Source of the DNA: Streptomyces filamentosus | Lineage (GTDB): Bacteria; Actinomycetota; Actinomycetes; Streptomycetales; Streptomycetaceae | Assembly: GCF_014654895.1 (NCBI RefSeq) | Contig: NZ_BNBE01000005.1 | Location: 1-64,000 of the forward strand | DNA length: 64,000 nucleotides | Direction of reading: 5' to 3' | Shown: piece after piece, positions 23,643 to 32,418 of the stretch | How positions within the stretch are numbered: the stretch's first letter is position 1 | How the letters are laid out: each line of letters begins with the position of its first letter | Notes under the pieces: model-generated | What the model was told of the DNA's origin: nothing | What the model saw: only the letters and a program-made list of their open reading frames with translations | Database searches by the model: none | Program-made: the position numbers and the translations under genes

Positions 23643-24842
23643 TCACCCCGACGAGGTCAGCCGGAACGCGTCCAGTGCCAAGGTCATCTCCGTGAGGTCC
23701 CGCGGCCGGGACAGCGACCGGGACGTCAACTGCTCAAGCCGCCGCAGCCGGTTGAAGACCGTGTTGCGGTGGCAGTACAGACGTCCCGCCGCCCGGCCCG
23801 CCGAACCCTCGCACTCCAGCCACGCGTCCAGCGTCTCCAGGAGCACCGCCCGGTCCGCCGGATCCAGTTCGAGGAGGCCGCCGAGGACGTCCGTGACGAG
23901 GAGCTCCGCCAGGTCCGGCTGGCCCACGATCAGCGCGCCCGTCATGCGCCGGTCCAGGCGGACGACCTGGCGGGAGCCGGACGGGCAGGTGCGCAGGGCC
24001 AGTTCGGCGAGGCGCCGGGCGCGGCCCAGCTCGGTGAGGCCCGTGACGACCGGGCTGATGCCGCCGGGGCCCGGGGCCCGCCCGTCGAGGAGGTCCGCCA
24101 GCGCGTCGAGGCCCGTCCCGTCGTCCAGCGCCACCACCCCGATCTCGCAGTCGGCCCGCATCCGCCACAGGAACCGCAGCCCCTCCGCCCGCACCTGGCG
24201 GTGGAAGGGCTCCCGCTCCTCCCGGCGGTCCGGGCGCAGGACCACCACCGCGTACCGGCCCTGCTCCGGCAGGTCCAGGCCTGCCGCCGCCCGCGCCACC
24301 ATCTCCGGTGCCCGCTGCCCCTGCAACAGCGCGTCCAGGAGCGCCTGCAACTGCTCGTCCGTCCGGCGCCGCAGCTCCGCCTCGGTCGCCCGGTACGCCT
24401 CCGAGGCGCGGTCCGCCTGCGCGTCCACCGCCGACCAGACCGTCGTCGCCGACTGCATCAGCGCCGCCAGCTGGGCCGCGTCCGGGCCCGCGCCCTCGAT
24501 CAGCGCGTCCCACACCAGGTGCCCGGCGTGCCGGTACGCGTGCACCACCAGCTCCAGCGGCATGCCCTGCTCGGCCCGCCGCCGGCCCAGCAGCTCCGCG
24601 TGCTCCAGGTCCCGCCGGGGCGAGTGCCGGGGCGCCGAGATCATCTCGATCCCGATCCGCATCGCCTCCTGAGCCTCCTGCCAGTGCTGGTCGTAGGGCA
24701 CGATCCGCCCGTAGGCGGGCTCGTACGCGTGCAGCTCCGTCAGATGCTCGTCCACCAGCTCCGGCACCCGCTCCAGAAGCGCCGTGCACGCCCGCGCGAG
24801 CACCTTCCAGTCGTCACCGGTCCGCCGTCTGCGCCGTCCCAT
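23643..24842 (-). CDS. PucR-family transcriptional regulator
   Basis: A 399-residue protein from ATG 24842. Residues about 20-130 are a helical sensor (RsbRD-like) region, the middle is GGDEF-like fold as in many PucR proteins, and the C-terminal 70 residues hold the PucR HTH (LYCHRNTVFNRLRRLEQLTSRSL) followed by LTEMTLALDAFRL. It is divergent from the ABC-transporter operon across 210 nt with palindromes and is the likely regulator of that operon. Activators of this family often respond to nitrogen or purine metabolites. Confidence 0.85.
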   Translation of the reverse strand: MGRRRRRTGDDWKVLARACTALLERVPELVDEHLTELHAYEPAYGRIVPYDQHWQEAQEAMRIGIEMISAPRHSPRRDLEHAELLGRRRAEQGMPLELVVHAYRHAGHLVWDALIEGAGPDAAQLAALMQSATTVWSAVDAQADRASEAYRATEAELRRRTDEQLQALLDALLQGQRAPEMVARAAAGLDLPEQGRYAVVVLRPDRREEREPFHRQVRAEGLRFLWRMRADCEIGVVALDDGTGLDALADLLDGRAPGPGGISPVVTGLTELGRARRLAELALRTCPSGSRQVVRLDRRMTGALIVGQPDLAELLVTDVLGGLLELDPADRAVLLETLDAWLECEGSAGRAAGRLYCHRNTVFNRLRRLEQLTSRSLSRPRDLTEMTLALDAFRLTSSG

Positions 24843-24884
24843 GCCGGGAGCATCCACCGCCCCGGGCCCCACGGCAACGCCCTG

Positions 24885-24909
24885 ACGCGCAGCGTTGTGC
24901 GCGTGCACA
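24885..24909. promoter_or_regulatory. Overlapping palindromes between pucR-type gene and the transporter operon
   Basis: ACGCGCA-6-TGCGCGT (24885-24904) overlaps TGTGC-4-GCACA (24896-24909). They lie in the 210-nt divergent spacer (24843-25052), 43 nt upstream of the regulator and about 150 nt upstream of the transporter operon, and are candidate binding sites of the PucR protein. Confidence 0.4.
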
Positions 24910-25052
24910 GCGCCCCGGCGGCCCCGCTGGTCACCGGCAGCGTTTCTCCCGCCGGGCGTGGACGGACGGTCCGGCCCGGTGCTGGGGTGAGCGCCACCGA
25001 ACGGCCGAGTAGCACGCACCGGTAACAACGGCGGCCGCGGAAAGGGGAGTTC

Positions 25053-25907
25053 ATGGGAGGTACCGCACCCGCCCTGACGGTGGAGGACCTGACGGCGGGA
25101 TACGGACCGGTGCGCGCGCTCAGGCGCGTGTCGCTGACCGTGCCCGCCGGCGCGGTCGTCACCGTCCTCGGCGGCAACGGCGCGGGCAAGTCCACCCTGC
25201 TGCGGGCGGTCTCGCGCACCCTGCGCTTCCACGGCGGGGACGTCGTCTCCGGCACGGTCGCCGCGGCCGGCCGGCCGCTCGGCGGACTGACCCCGGACCG
25301 GGTCGTCGCCGCCGGCGTCTGCCAGGTCCCCGAGGGCCGGCAGGTCTTCGCCCGCATGACGGTCGAGGACAACCTGCGGGCCGGCGGGCTCGCCCGCCGC
25401 GGCGACCGCGCCGCGAAGGCCGCCGCCCTGCGCCGGGTCCACACGCTCTTCCCCGTCCTTGCGGACCGCGCCCGGCAGCCCGCCGGCCTGCTCTCCGGCG
25501 GCGAACAGCAGATGCTCGCCGTCGGCCGGGCCCTGATGGCCGCGCCGGAGCTGCTGCTCCTGGACGAGCCTTCGCTCGGCCTCGCCCCGCTGATGGCGGC
25601 CCGGATCGCGGACGCGATCCGGGAGATCAACGCCCAGGGCACGGCCGTCCTGCTGGTCGAGCAGAACGCCGCCCTCGCCCTGCGGCTCGCCTCCCACGCG
25701 TACGTCCTGGAGGTCGGCGAGGTCACCCTCTCCGGCCCGGCGGCCGAACTCGCCGCCTCCGACGAGGTGCGCCGCCGCTACCTCGGCGTCGGCGACGCCG
25801 GCGCGGCCGGGGACGCCCCCGCCAGGACCGCCCACCCCGTCCTGTCCCGCTGGGACGAAGGGACCCGGACCCCCGTCCCGGGCCCGCGCCGCAAGGAGAA
25901 CCGATGA
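25053..25907 (+). CDS. livF: ABC transporter ATPase (LivF type)
   Basis: A 284-residue ATPase from ATG 25053 with AGGGGAG upstream. Walker A (GGNGAGKST), signature (LSGGEQQM), Walker B (LLLLDEPS) and the switch His-region equivalents are in place. LivF-type proteins form the cytoplasmic motor for a branched-chain amino acid or related substrate. The end (after YLGVGDAG) is longer than LivF by about 40 residues and rich in Pro/Arg, extra to the family. It overlaps the next ATPase gene by 4 nt. Confidence 0.9.
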   Translation: MGGTAPALTVEDLTAGYGPVRALRRVSLTVPAGAVVTVLGGNGAGKSTLLRAVSRTLRFHGGDVVSGTVAAAGRPLGGLTPDRVVAAGVCQVPEGRQVFARMTVEDNLRAGGLARRGDRAAKAAALRRVHTLFPVLADRARQPAGLLSGGEQQMLAVGRALMAAPELLLLDEPSLGLAPLMAARIADAIREINAQGTAVLLVEQNAALALRLASHAYVLEVGEVTLSGPAAELAASDEVRRRYLGVGDAGAAGDAPARTAHPVLSRWDEGTRTPVPGPRRKENR

Positions 25908-26782
25908 GCACCGCACCACCGCCGGGGAAGACCCCGGACGACCCGGCCGTCGCCGCGGAGGCCGCCACCGGCCCCGGGGCGCCGGCCCCGGCCCGCGCCC
26001 ACCGCCCCGACGTCCCCGCCCTCACCGTCACCGGCCTCACCGTCCGCTTCGCCGGGCTCACCGCCCTCGACGGCGTCGACTTCACCGTGCGGCCTGGGAC
26101 CGTGCACGCCCTCATCGGGCCCAACGGCGCGGGCAAGTCCACCTGCTTCAACGTCCTCTCCGGGGTGTACCGGGCCGCCTCCGGCTCCGTGCGGCTCGGC
26201 GCGCACGAGCTGACCGGCCTGCCCCCGCACCGGATCGCGGGCCTCGGCGTCGGCCGGATCTTCCAGAACCTCGCCCTGCCGCCGCGCGCCACCGTCGAGG
26301 ACAGCCTCATGCTGGGCCGCCACCGGCTCATCCGCACCGGCTTCCTCGCCGCCGGGCTCCGGCTGCCGTCCGCCGCCCGCGAGGAGGCCCGGCACCGGGC
26401 CAGGGTCCGGGAGATCGCCGACTTCGTCGGCCTCGGCGACCGGCTCGGGCGGCCCGCGGGCTCGCTCCCGTACGGACAGCGGAAGCTCGCCGAACTGGCC
26501 CGCGCCCTCTGCATGGAGCCCACCCTGCTGCTCCTCGACGAACCCGTCGCCGGCATGACCGCCGACGAACGCCGGCGCACCGCCGACGTCATCGCCGGCG
26601 TCCGCGACGGCCTCGGCATCTCCGTGCTGCTCGTCGAGCACGACATGGGCCTGGTCATGCGGCTCGCCGACACCGTCACCGTCCTCGACTTCGGCCGCCG
26701 GATCGCGGACGGCGCCCCCGCCGACGTACAGGACGACCCGGCGGTCGTCCGCGCCTACCTCGGAGAGGAGGCCGCCGCGTGA
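25904..26782 (+). CDS. livG: ABC transporter ATPase (LivG type)
   Basis: A 292-residue ATPase from ATG 25904, coupled to the gene upstream by an ATGA overlap. It has GPNGAGKST (Walker A), a degenerate signature PYGQRKLAEL typical of LivG, and LLLLDEPVAGM. The first 40 residues are Pro/Ala-rich and not part of the fold. It pairs with the LivF-type ATPase. Confidence 0.9.
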   Translation: MSTAPPPGKTPDDPAVAAEAATGPGAPAPARAHRPDVPALTVTGLTVRFAGLTALDGVDFTVRPGTVHALIGPNGAGKSTCFNVLSGVYRAASGSVRLGAHELTGLPPHRIAGLGVGRIFQNLALPPRATVEDSLMLGRHRLIRTGFLAAGLRLPSAAREEARHRARVREIADFVGLGDRLGRPAGSLPYGQRKLAELARALCMEPTLLLLDEPVAGMTADERRRTADVIAGVRDGLGISVLLVEHDMGLVMRLADTVTVLDFGRRIADGAPADVQDDPAVVRAYLGEEAAA

Positions 26783-27669
26783 GCACCTTCGCCGAGTTCC
26801 TCATCAACGGGCTCTCGCTGGGCTCCGTCTACGCCCTCATCGCCCTCGGCTTCGTCGTCATCTTCCGTGCCACCGAGGTCGTCAACTTCGCCCACGCCTC
26901 GCTGCTCCTCGCCGGCGGCTACTTCGTCGCGGTCCTCCACGAACCGCTCGGCTTCTGGCCCGCGCTGGCCGCCGGGACCGCGGGCGCGGCCGTCGTCGGC
27001 GCGGCCGTCGAGTTCCTGGTGATGCGCCGCCACCGGGGCGCCGACCACAGCGTCCTCGCCATCGTCACCATCGGGGTCGACATCCTCCTCGCCACCGAAC
27101 TCACCCGCCGGATCGGCACCGACATCCTCGCCCTCGGCGACCCGTGGGGCGACGCCGTCGTCACCCTCGGCCCGGTGACGATCGCCGAGACCCGCATCGC
27201 CGCCCTGCTCGCCGCCGCCCTCCTCATCACCGCCTTCCTCCTCGCCTTCCGGCACACCTCCTGGGGGGTGGCCATGCGGGCCGCCGCCGAGAGCCAGGAG
27301 ACCGCCGCGCTGATGGGCGTCCGGCTGGGCCGGGTCTCGCTGGGCGCCTGGGCGGTCGCCGGAGCGCTGGCCGCCGTCGCCGCGCTCTTCCTCACCGTCT
27401 TCCCCACCCCCGGCCTGGAGCGCGGCACCGCGCTCGCCGCCCTCAAGGCCTTCCCCGCCGCGATCCTCGGCGGCCTCGACTCCACCACGGGCGCCCTCGC
27501 CGGCGGGCTGATCGTCGGCGTCACCGAGTCCCTCGCCACCGGCTACCAGACCGACCTGGCCTTCCTCGGCCGGGGCATCGGCGACCTCGCTCCGTACCTG
27601 GTGATGGTCGCGGTGCTGCTGATCCGCCCGGCCGGCCTCTTCGGCACCAAGGAGCTCGCCCGTGTCTGA
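26779..27669 (+). CDS. livH: Branched-chain-type ABC permease (LivH)
   Basis: A 296-residue permease from GTG 26779 (GTGA overlap). About eight transmembrane segments; the start INGLSLGSVYALIALGFVVIFRATEVVNFAHA is the LivH signature, and the GVRLGRVSL... motif with AAILGGLDSTTGALAGGLIVG is also typical. With LivM it forms the channel. It overlaps livM by 8 nt. Confidence 0.9.
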   Translation: MSTFAEFLINGLSLGSVYALIALGFVVIFRATEVVNFAHASLLLAGGYFVAVLHEPLGFWPALAAGTAGAAVVGAAVEFLVMRRHRGADHSVLAIVTIGVDILLATELTRRIGTDILALGDPWGDAVVTLGPVTIAETRIAALLAAALLITAFLLAFRHTSWGVAMRAAAESQETAALMGVRLGRVSLGAWAVAGALAAVAALFLTVFPTPGLERGTALAALKAFPAAILGGLDSTTGALAGGLIVGVTESLATGYQTDLAFLGRGIGDLAPYLVMVAVLLIRPAGLFGTKELARV

Positions 27670-28729
27670 GCGCCGCGGAATCCCCGCGAAGGCGTACGCG
27701 TACGCCGCCGCCGGCCTCGTCCTGCTCGCCCTCCCCTTCTACCTGGAGCGGTTCTGGCTCCAGGCCGGCCTCTTCGCCATCGCCGCCGCCATCGGCGCCG
27801 TCGGCATCAACCTCCTCACCGGCGCCACCGGCCAGCTCTCCATGGGCCATGCCTTCTTCCTCGCCGTCGGCGCCTACGGCTACTGCGCCCTCGCCGGCGA
27901 CGGCACCGACGGGCTCTCCGGCCTCGGCCTGCCCGGCTGGCTCGCCGCCGTCCTCGCCGTCGGCCTCGCGGGCCTCGCGGGCGGGGCGTTCAGCCCCATC
28001 GCGGGCCGGCTGCACGGCGCGTACCTCGGCATCGCCACCCTCGCGCTGATCTTCATCGGCCAGCACGTCCTCTTCAACGCCCACGGCCTCACCGGCGGCT
28101 ACAACGGGCGGGCCGTCCCCCCGCTGAACCTCTTCGGCCTCACCTTCGACGACACCGAACTCCTCGTCCTCCAGGTGCCGTTCGGCTCCGTCGAGAAGCT
28201 CTGGTACCTGGGGCTCGCCCTCCTCCTGGGCGGGGTGGCGTTCGCCCGCGGGGTGCTCCGGGGCCGCCCCGGGCGGGCCATGAACGCCATCCGAGACCAC
28301 CGGATCGCCGCCGGCGTCCTCGGCATCCCGGTCGCCCGGCACCGGGCCGCCGTCTTCGTCCTCTCCTCCATGTACGCGGGCCTGGCCGGCGTCCTGCTCG
28401 CCCTGGTCTTCCAGCGGACCGTGCCCGAGTACTTCGGCATGGCGCTCTCCCTGGAGTACCTCGCGATGATCGTCATCGGCGGGCTCGGCTCCGTCGCCGG
28501 GGCCGTCGCGGGCGGGGTCTTCGTCGCCCTGCTGCCCCAGCTCCTGGGCCGGTACGCCGAGGCCCTGCCGCTGGTCTCCGCCCCCGGCACCGGCGGCGTC
28601 GCCCCCGGCGAGGCCGCCCGCTACCTCTACGGCGCCGCCGTCGTCGGCGTCGTCCTCTTCCTGCCCGGCGGCCTCGCGAGGCTCGTCGCGCGAACCCCGA
28701 TCCACCGACCCTCAGGGGAGTCACGATGA
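27662..28729 (+). CDS. livM: Branched-chain-type ABC permease (LivM)
   Basis: A 355-residue permease with the LivM patterns GINLLTGATGQLSMGHAFF and MYAGLAGVLLALVFQRTVPEYFGMALSLEYLAMIVIGGLGSVAGAVAGG. It has about ten membrane segments. It precedes the substrate-binding protein by a 4-nt overlap. Confidence 0.9.
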   Translation: MSERRGIPAKAYAYAAAGLVLLALPFYLERFWLQAGLFAIAAAIGAVGINLLTGATGQLSMGHAFFLAVGAYGYCALAGDGTDGLSGLGLPGWLAAVLAVGLAGLAGGAFSPIAGRLHGAYLGIATLALIFIGQHVLFNAHGLTGGYNGRAVPPLNLFGLTFDDTELLVLQVPFGSVEKLWYLGLALLLGGVAFARGVLRGRPGRAMNAIRDHRIAAGVLGIPVARHRAAVFVLSSMYAGLAGVLLALVFQRTVPEYFGMALSLEYLAMIVIGGLGSVAGAVAGGVFVALLPQLLGRYAEALPLVSAPGTGGVAPGEAARYLYGAAVVGVVLFLPGGLARLVARTPIHRPSGESR

Positions 28730-29994
28730 AGCACAGACGACAGGCGGCCGTGCGGGGCCTCGCCGCGGCGCTCGCCGCCCTGGTCGCGCTCACCGCCGCC
28801 GGCTGCAGCTCCAAGGCGAAGACCGGCGACGGCAAGGAGACCGGCTCGGGCGGGATCAAGACCGGCGAGGGCGTCACCGACACCACCATCGCGCTCGGCG
28901 CGCTCACCGACATGACCGGTGTCTACGCCACCCTCGGCAAGAGCGTCACCCAGGCCCAGCAGCTGTACGTGAAGCAGGTCAACGCCGCCGGCGGCATCTG
29001 CGGCCGGAAGCTGGAGCTGACCGTCCGCGACCACGGCTACGACCCGCAGAAGGCGCTCGCCGCCTACACCGAGCTGGAGCCGAAGGTCATCGGCTACGCC
29101 CAGTTCATCGGCTCCCCGTTCGTCGCCGCCGTCAAGCAGCGCGTCGACGGCCAGGACAAGGGCCTGGTCATGCCCCAGGCGTGGTCGGCGTCGCTCCTCG
29201 GCTCCCCGTACATCCGCGTCCTCGGCGCCACCTACGACATCGAGACCATCAACGCGGTCGACTTCCTCGTCACCGACAAGGGCCTGAGGAAGGGCGACCG
29301 GATCGGCCACGTCTACTTCGAGGGCGACTACGGCGAGAACGCCCTCAAGGGCGCGAAGCACGCCGCGGGGAAGGCCGGGCTCACGATCGTCGAGCAGAAG
29401 ATCAAGCCGACCGACAACGACATGTCCGCGCAGGTCGCCGCCCTCAAGCAGGCGGGGGTGAAGGCGGTCCTGGTCAGCGCGGGACCCCGCCAGGCCGCCT
29501 CCCTCGTCGGCGTGGCCGCCGCGACCGGGCTGCGCGTCCCCGTCGTCGGCAACAACTCGGCCTTCGCGCCCCAGCTCCTCGGCACGCAGGCCGGACCGGC
29601 CCTGGAGAAGATGTACTGGTTCGCCTCCCCGAGCCTCCCCATCGGCGCCGACGTCCCCGCCGCGAAGAAGCTCGCCGCCGACTACGCCGCCGCCTACCCC
29701 GGCGACGGCCTCGACAACGGCGTCGTCGCCGGCTGGACCGCGGCGTCGGCCTTCGGCGAGATCCTGCGGAAGGCGTGCGAGCAGGAGGACCTCACCCGGG
29801 AGGGCGTCGCCAAGGCGCTCCTCATCCTGAGCGCCCACGACCCCGGCTTCGGCATGACCCACGACTTCACCGACCCGAAGTCGCCCTCCTCCCGCCAGTC
29901 CGTCATCCTCCGGCCCGACAAGAAGGCGCCCGGCGGCATGAGCACCGTCCGGCAGCCCTTCGTCTCCCCGGCGGCGGAGGACTACACCCCCTGA
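28726..29994 (+). CDS. Substrate-binding lipoprotein of the ABC transporter (LivK type)
   Basis: A 422-residue protein from ATG 28726. The N-terminus is a lipoprotein signal with lipobox LTAAGC (Cys at about 26). The periplasmic-binding-fold type 1 follows: GVTDTTIALGALTDMTGVYATLGKS, GRKLELTVRDHGYDPQKA, LGATYDIETINAVDFLVTDKG. The ligand is not predictable; family members bind branched-chain amino acids, amides or urea. It is the last gene, followed by a strong terminator. The operon order F-G-H-M-K is unusual compared with the order of many liv operons, in which the binding protein is first. Confidence 0.88.
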   Translation: MKHRRQAAVRGLAAALAALVALTAAGCSSKAKTGDGKETGSGGIKTGEGVTDTTIALGALTDMTGVYATLGKSVTQAQQLYVKQVNAAGGICGRKLELTVRDHGYDPQKALAAYTELEPKVIGYAQFIGSPFVAAVKQRVDGQDKGLVMPQAWSASLLGSPYIRVLGATYDIETINAVDFLVTDKGLRKGDRIGHVYFEGDYGENALKGAKHAAGKAGLTIVEQKIKPTDNDMSAQVAALKQAGVKAVLVSAGPRQAASLVGVAAATGLRVPVVGNNSAFAPQLLGTQAGPALEKMYWFASPSLPIGADVPAAKKLAADYAAAYPGDGLDNGVVAGWTAASAFGEILRKACEQEDLTREGVAKALLILSAHDPGFGMTHDFTDPKSPSSRQSVILRPDKKAPGGMSTVRQPFVSPAAEDYTP

Positions 29995-30074
29995 GCCGGG
30001 GGCCCTGCCGACGCCCCGCTCCCGGGGGCGGGTGCGCGAGGCGCACGCGGCTCCCCGGGGCCGCGCGCGACGCG

Positions 30075-30109
30075 CACGGAAAGAGGACGGGATCCGTCCT
30101 CTTTCCGTG
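30075..30109. terminator. Strong terminator after the ABC operon
   Basis: A perfect 16-bp stem (30075-30090 and 30094-30109) with a 3-nt loop lies 80 nt after the last liv-type gene and 15 nt before the next rightward gene. It also contains long A/T stretches within the stem. Confidence 0.75.
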
Positions 30110-30123
30110 GGAGCGTGATCCGC

Positions 30124-31218
30124 ATGACCGTCCTCGACGCCCGCGCCCTGGGCCGCGCCGCCCTCGCCCGCCAGTTCCTCCTCGCCCGCACCGACGCCCC
30201 CGCCCTCGACGTCGTCACCCGGCTCGGCGGGATGCAGGCCCAGGAACCGCAGGAACCGTTCATCGGGCTCTGGTCGCGGACCCGGGACTTCCGCCCGGAG
30301 ATCCTGGACGCCCTCCTGACCGGCCGCGCGCTCGTCCGCCTCCCCCTGATGCGCCGCACCATCCACCTCGTCGCCGCAGAGGACGCGCTGGCCTGGCACG
30401 CCCGCCACGCCACCATGCTCCGCACCAAGGTCCTCACCGTCTACCGCGACGAACTCGCCGGCATCGACCCCGACGCGCTGGCCGCCGCGGGCCGCGCGGT
30501 GATGGCCGACGGCACCCCCCGCACCACGGCCGAACTCGTCGGGGCGGTCGCCGACCGCTGGCCGGACCGCCCGCGCCGGCCCCTCGGCGAACTCCTCGTC
30601 TCGGGCGTGATCCCGATGGTCCAGCTGCCCCCGCGCGGCCTGTGGGGCTCCCGCGCCGGGGTCCGCAACCAGACCCTCGCCGCCTGGCTGGGCCGCGAGG
30701 TCCCGCCGCTCCCCGAGGACCCCGCCGACCCGGTCGGCCAGGCCCTGCTCCGCCGCTACCTCGCCGCCCACGGCCCCGCCTCCTCCAGCGACCTGCGCGC
30801 CTGGTGCGGCCTCACCGGGCTGCCCGCCGCCGTCAAGGCCGCACGGGAGGAGCTCGTCGCCTTCCGCGACGAGCGGGGCCGCGAGCTGCTGGACCTCCCG
30901 GACGCGCCCCGCCCCGACCCGGACACCCCCGCCCCGGTCCGCTTCCTGCCCGCCTTCGACAACGCGATCCTCGGCTACCAGGACCGGAGCCGGATCATCG
31001 ACGACGCCCACCGCGGCCTGTCCGTCGCCGGCGAGCGCGTCGTGCTCGTGGACGGCCGGGTCTCGGCCACCTGGACCCTGCGCGGGGACACCGTCGCCGT
31101 CACCCCGCTCCGCCGCCTCTCCCGGGCGGAGCGGGCCGAGGTGACGGAGGAGGGCGGCGCACTGGCCGCCTTCCTGACCGGCCGGGAGAGCGACCGGGTC
31201 GCGCTCGACGCACCCTGA
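30124..31218 (+). CDS. AlkZ-like winged-helix DNA glycosylase (HTH_42 family)
   Basis: A 364-residue protein from ATG 30124 (GGGAG 10 nt upstream; a GTG at 30115 is in frame). It has the family's catalytic signature Q-X-Q, here Gln38-Ala-Gln40 in GGMQAQEP, and three winged-helix domains in tandem. Family members remove alkylated or cross-linked bases; AlkZ of azinomycin producers unhooks interstrand crosslinks. QXQ is the AlkZ version while E. coli YcaQ has QXD. No azinomycin genes are here, so a general alkylation-repair role is more likely. Confidence 0.8.
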   Translation: MTVLDARALGRAALARQFLLARTDAPALDVVTRLGGMQAQEPQEPFIGLWSRTRDFRPEILDALLTGRALVRLPLMRRTIHLVAAEDALAWHARHATMLRTKVLTVYRDELAGIDPDALAAAGRAVMADGTPRTTAELVGAVADRWPDRPRRPLGELLVSGVIPMVQLPPRGLWGSRAGVRNQTLAAWLGREVPPLPEDPADPVGQALLRRYLAAHGPASSSDLRAWCGLTGLPAAVKAAREELVAFRDERGRELLDLPDAPRPDPDTPAPVRFLPAFDNAILGYQDRSRIIDDAHRGLSVAGERVVLVDGRVSATWTLRGDTVAVTPLRRLSRAERAEVTEEGGALAAFLTGRESDRVALDAP

Positions 31219-31321
31219 ACCGCCGCCCCGGGCCGTTGCCCTGAACCGCCCCCTGAACCCCGCCCCGGCCGTCCCCGGGCCCCGCCCCGGGCCGCACGTC
31301 ACCTGTCCGAAACCTGGCGGT

Positions 31322-32320
31322 GTGATGCTCGGGGGCATGAACGTGATGATCGAGGAGAACGCCGCACACCCCCGGCTGCCCGCCCTGCTCACCGCCTACC
31401 ACCTGGCGACCGAGACCGAGAAGGGCACCGTCTCGACCGTCCCCGCCGACCTGCCGCCCGCCCGCCGGGCGGAGGCCGAGGACCCCGTCGCCGCCTTCGC
31501 CGCCGACACCGTCCTGCTCGCCACCGCGGGGGACGCCGGGGAACCGGCCGGCTGCCTGGTCCTGAAGGCCGGGCCGGTGCCCGAGGTCAAGCGGGTGTGG
31601 GTCGAGCCGTCGGCCCGCGGCCGGGGGCTCGCCGCCGCGCTGATGGGGGAGGCGCTGCGCCGGGCCGCCGCGGCGGGCGCCCCGGCCGTGCGGCTCACCG
31701 TCTGGGAGTGGCGCGAGGGCCCCCTCGCGCTCTACCGCAAGCTGGGCTTCGAGCCCGCCGCGCCCTGGGAGGACCGGCCGGGGCTGGTCTTCCTGGAGAA
31801 GCGGCTCGCCCCGGGGGACCGCGTCGAGCTCCTCGCCCCCGACGCCGTACGGGCCCACGCCGCCGGTCTCGGCGCGCTCCTCGTGGACGCCGTCGACGAC
31901 GGCGCCTCCGTCGGCTTCCTCGCGCCCCTGGACCCCGCGGAGGCGGCCGCCTGGTGGACCGGCGTCGCCGGGGACCGGGAGGTGTGGGCGGCCTTCGGGC
32001 CGGACGGCTCCGTCACCGGCGCCGTCACCCTCCTGCGCACCGCCACCGCCAACGGGCGGCACCGCGGCGAGATAGCCCGGCTCCTCGTCCACCGCGCGGC
32101 CCGCGGCCGGGCGCTCGGCCGCCGGCTGCTGGCCGCCGCCGAGGCCCGCGCCGCCGCCACCGGCCTCACCCTCCTCGTCCTGGACACCCAGACCGACAGC
32201 CCCGCCGAGCGCCTCTACCGGGGCGCGGGCTGGACGCCGGCCGGCCGGATCCCCGAGTACGCCGCCGATCCGGCCGGCACCCTCCGGGCCACCACCCTCT
32301 ACTACAAGCGCCTGGTCTGA
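31322..32320 (+). CDS. Tandem GNAT acetyltransferase
   Basis: A 332-residue frame; possible starts are GTG 31322, ATG 31325 or ATG 31337 (the last follows CGGGGGC closely). Two GNAT domains follow each other: VKRVWVEPSARGRGLAAALM (about residues 90-110) with ALYRKLGFEP, and IARLLVHRAARGRALGRRLL (about 245-265) with ERLYRGAGW. Both carry the acetyl-CoA P-loop (Q/R-X-X-G-X-G/A), the second as RGRALG. The substrate is unknown. A terminator shared with pssA follows. Confidence 0.8.
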   Translation: MMLGGMNVMIEENAAHPRLPALLTAYHLATETEKGTVSTVPADLPPARRAEAEDPVAAFAADTVLLATAGDAGEPAGCLVLKAGPVPEVKRVWVEPSARGRGLAAALMGEALRRAAAAGAPAVRLTVWEWREGPLALYRKLGFEPAAPWEDRPGLVFLEKRLAPGDRVELLAPDAVRAHAAGLGALLVDAVDDGASVGFLAPLDPAEAAAWWTGVAGDREVWAAFGPDGSVTGAVTLLRTATANGRHRGEIARLLVHRAARGRALGRRLLAAAEARAAATGLTLLVLDTQTDSPAERLYRGAGWTPAGRIPEYAADPAGTLRATTLYYKRLV

Positions 32321-32361
32321 CGGCCCCGGTCCGACGGCGGCATGGCGAACGGCGGCATGAC

Positions 32362-32395
32362 GAAGGGCCCGGAAGCGAGTGCTTCCGGGCCCTTC
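32362..32395. terminator. Bidirectional terminator before pssA
   Basis: Perfect 15-bp arms (32362-32376 and 32381-32395) with a GAGT loop lie between the convergent tandem GNAT and pssA genes. Confidence 0.75.
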
Positions 32396-32418
32396 ACCCG
32401 TTCCGTACGGCCGGCGGG

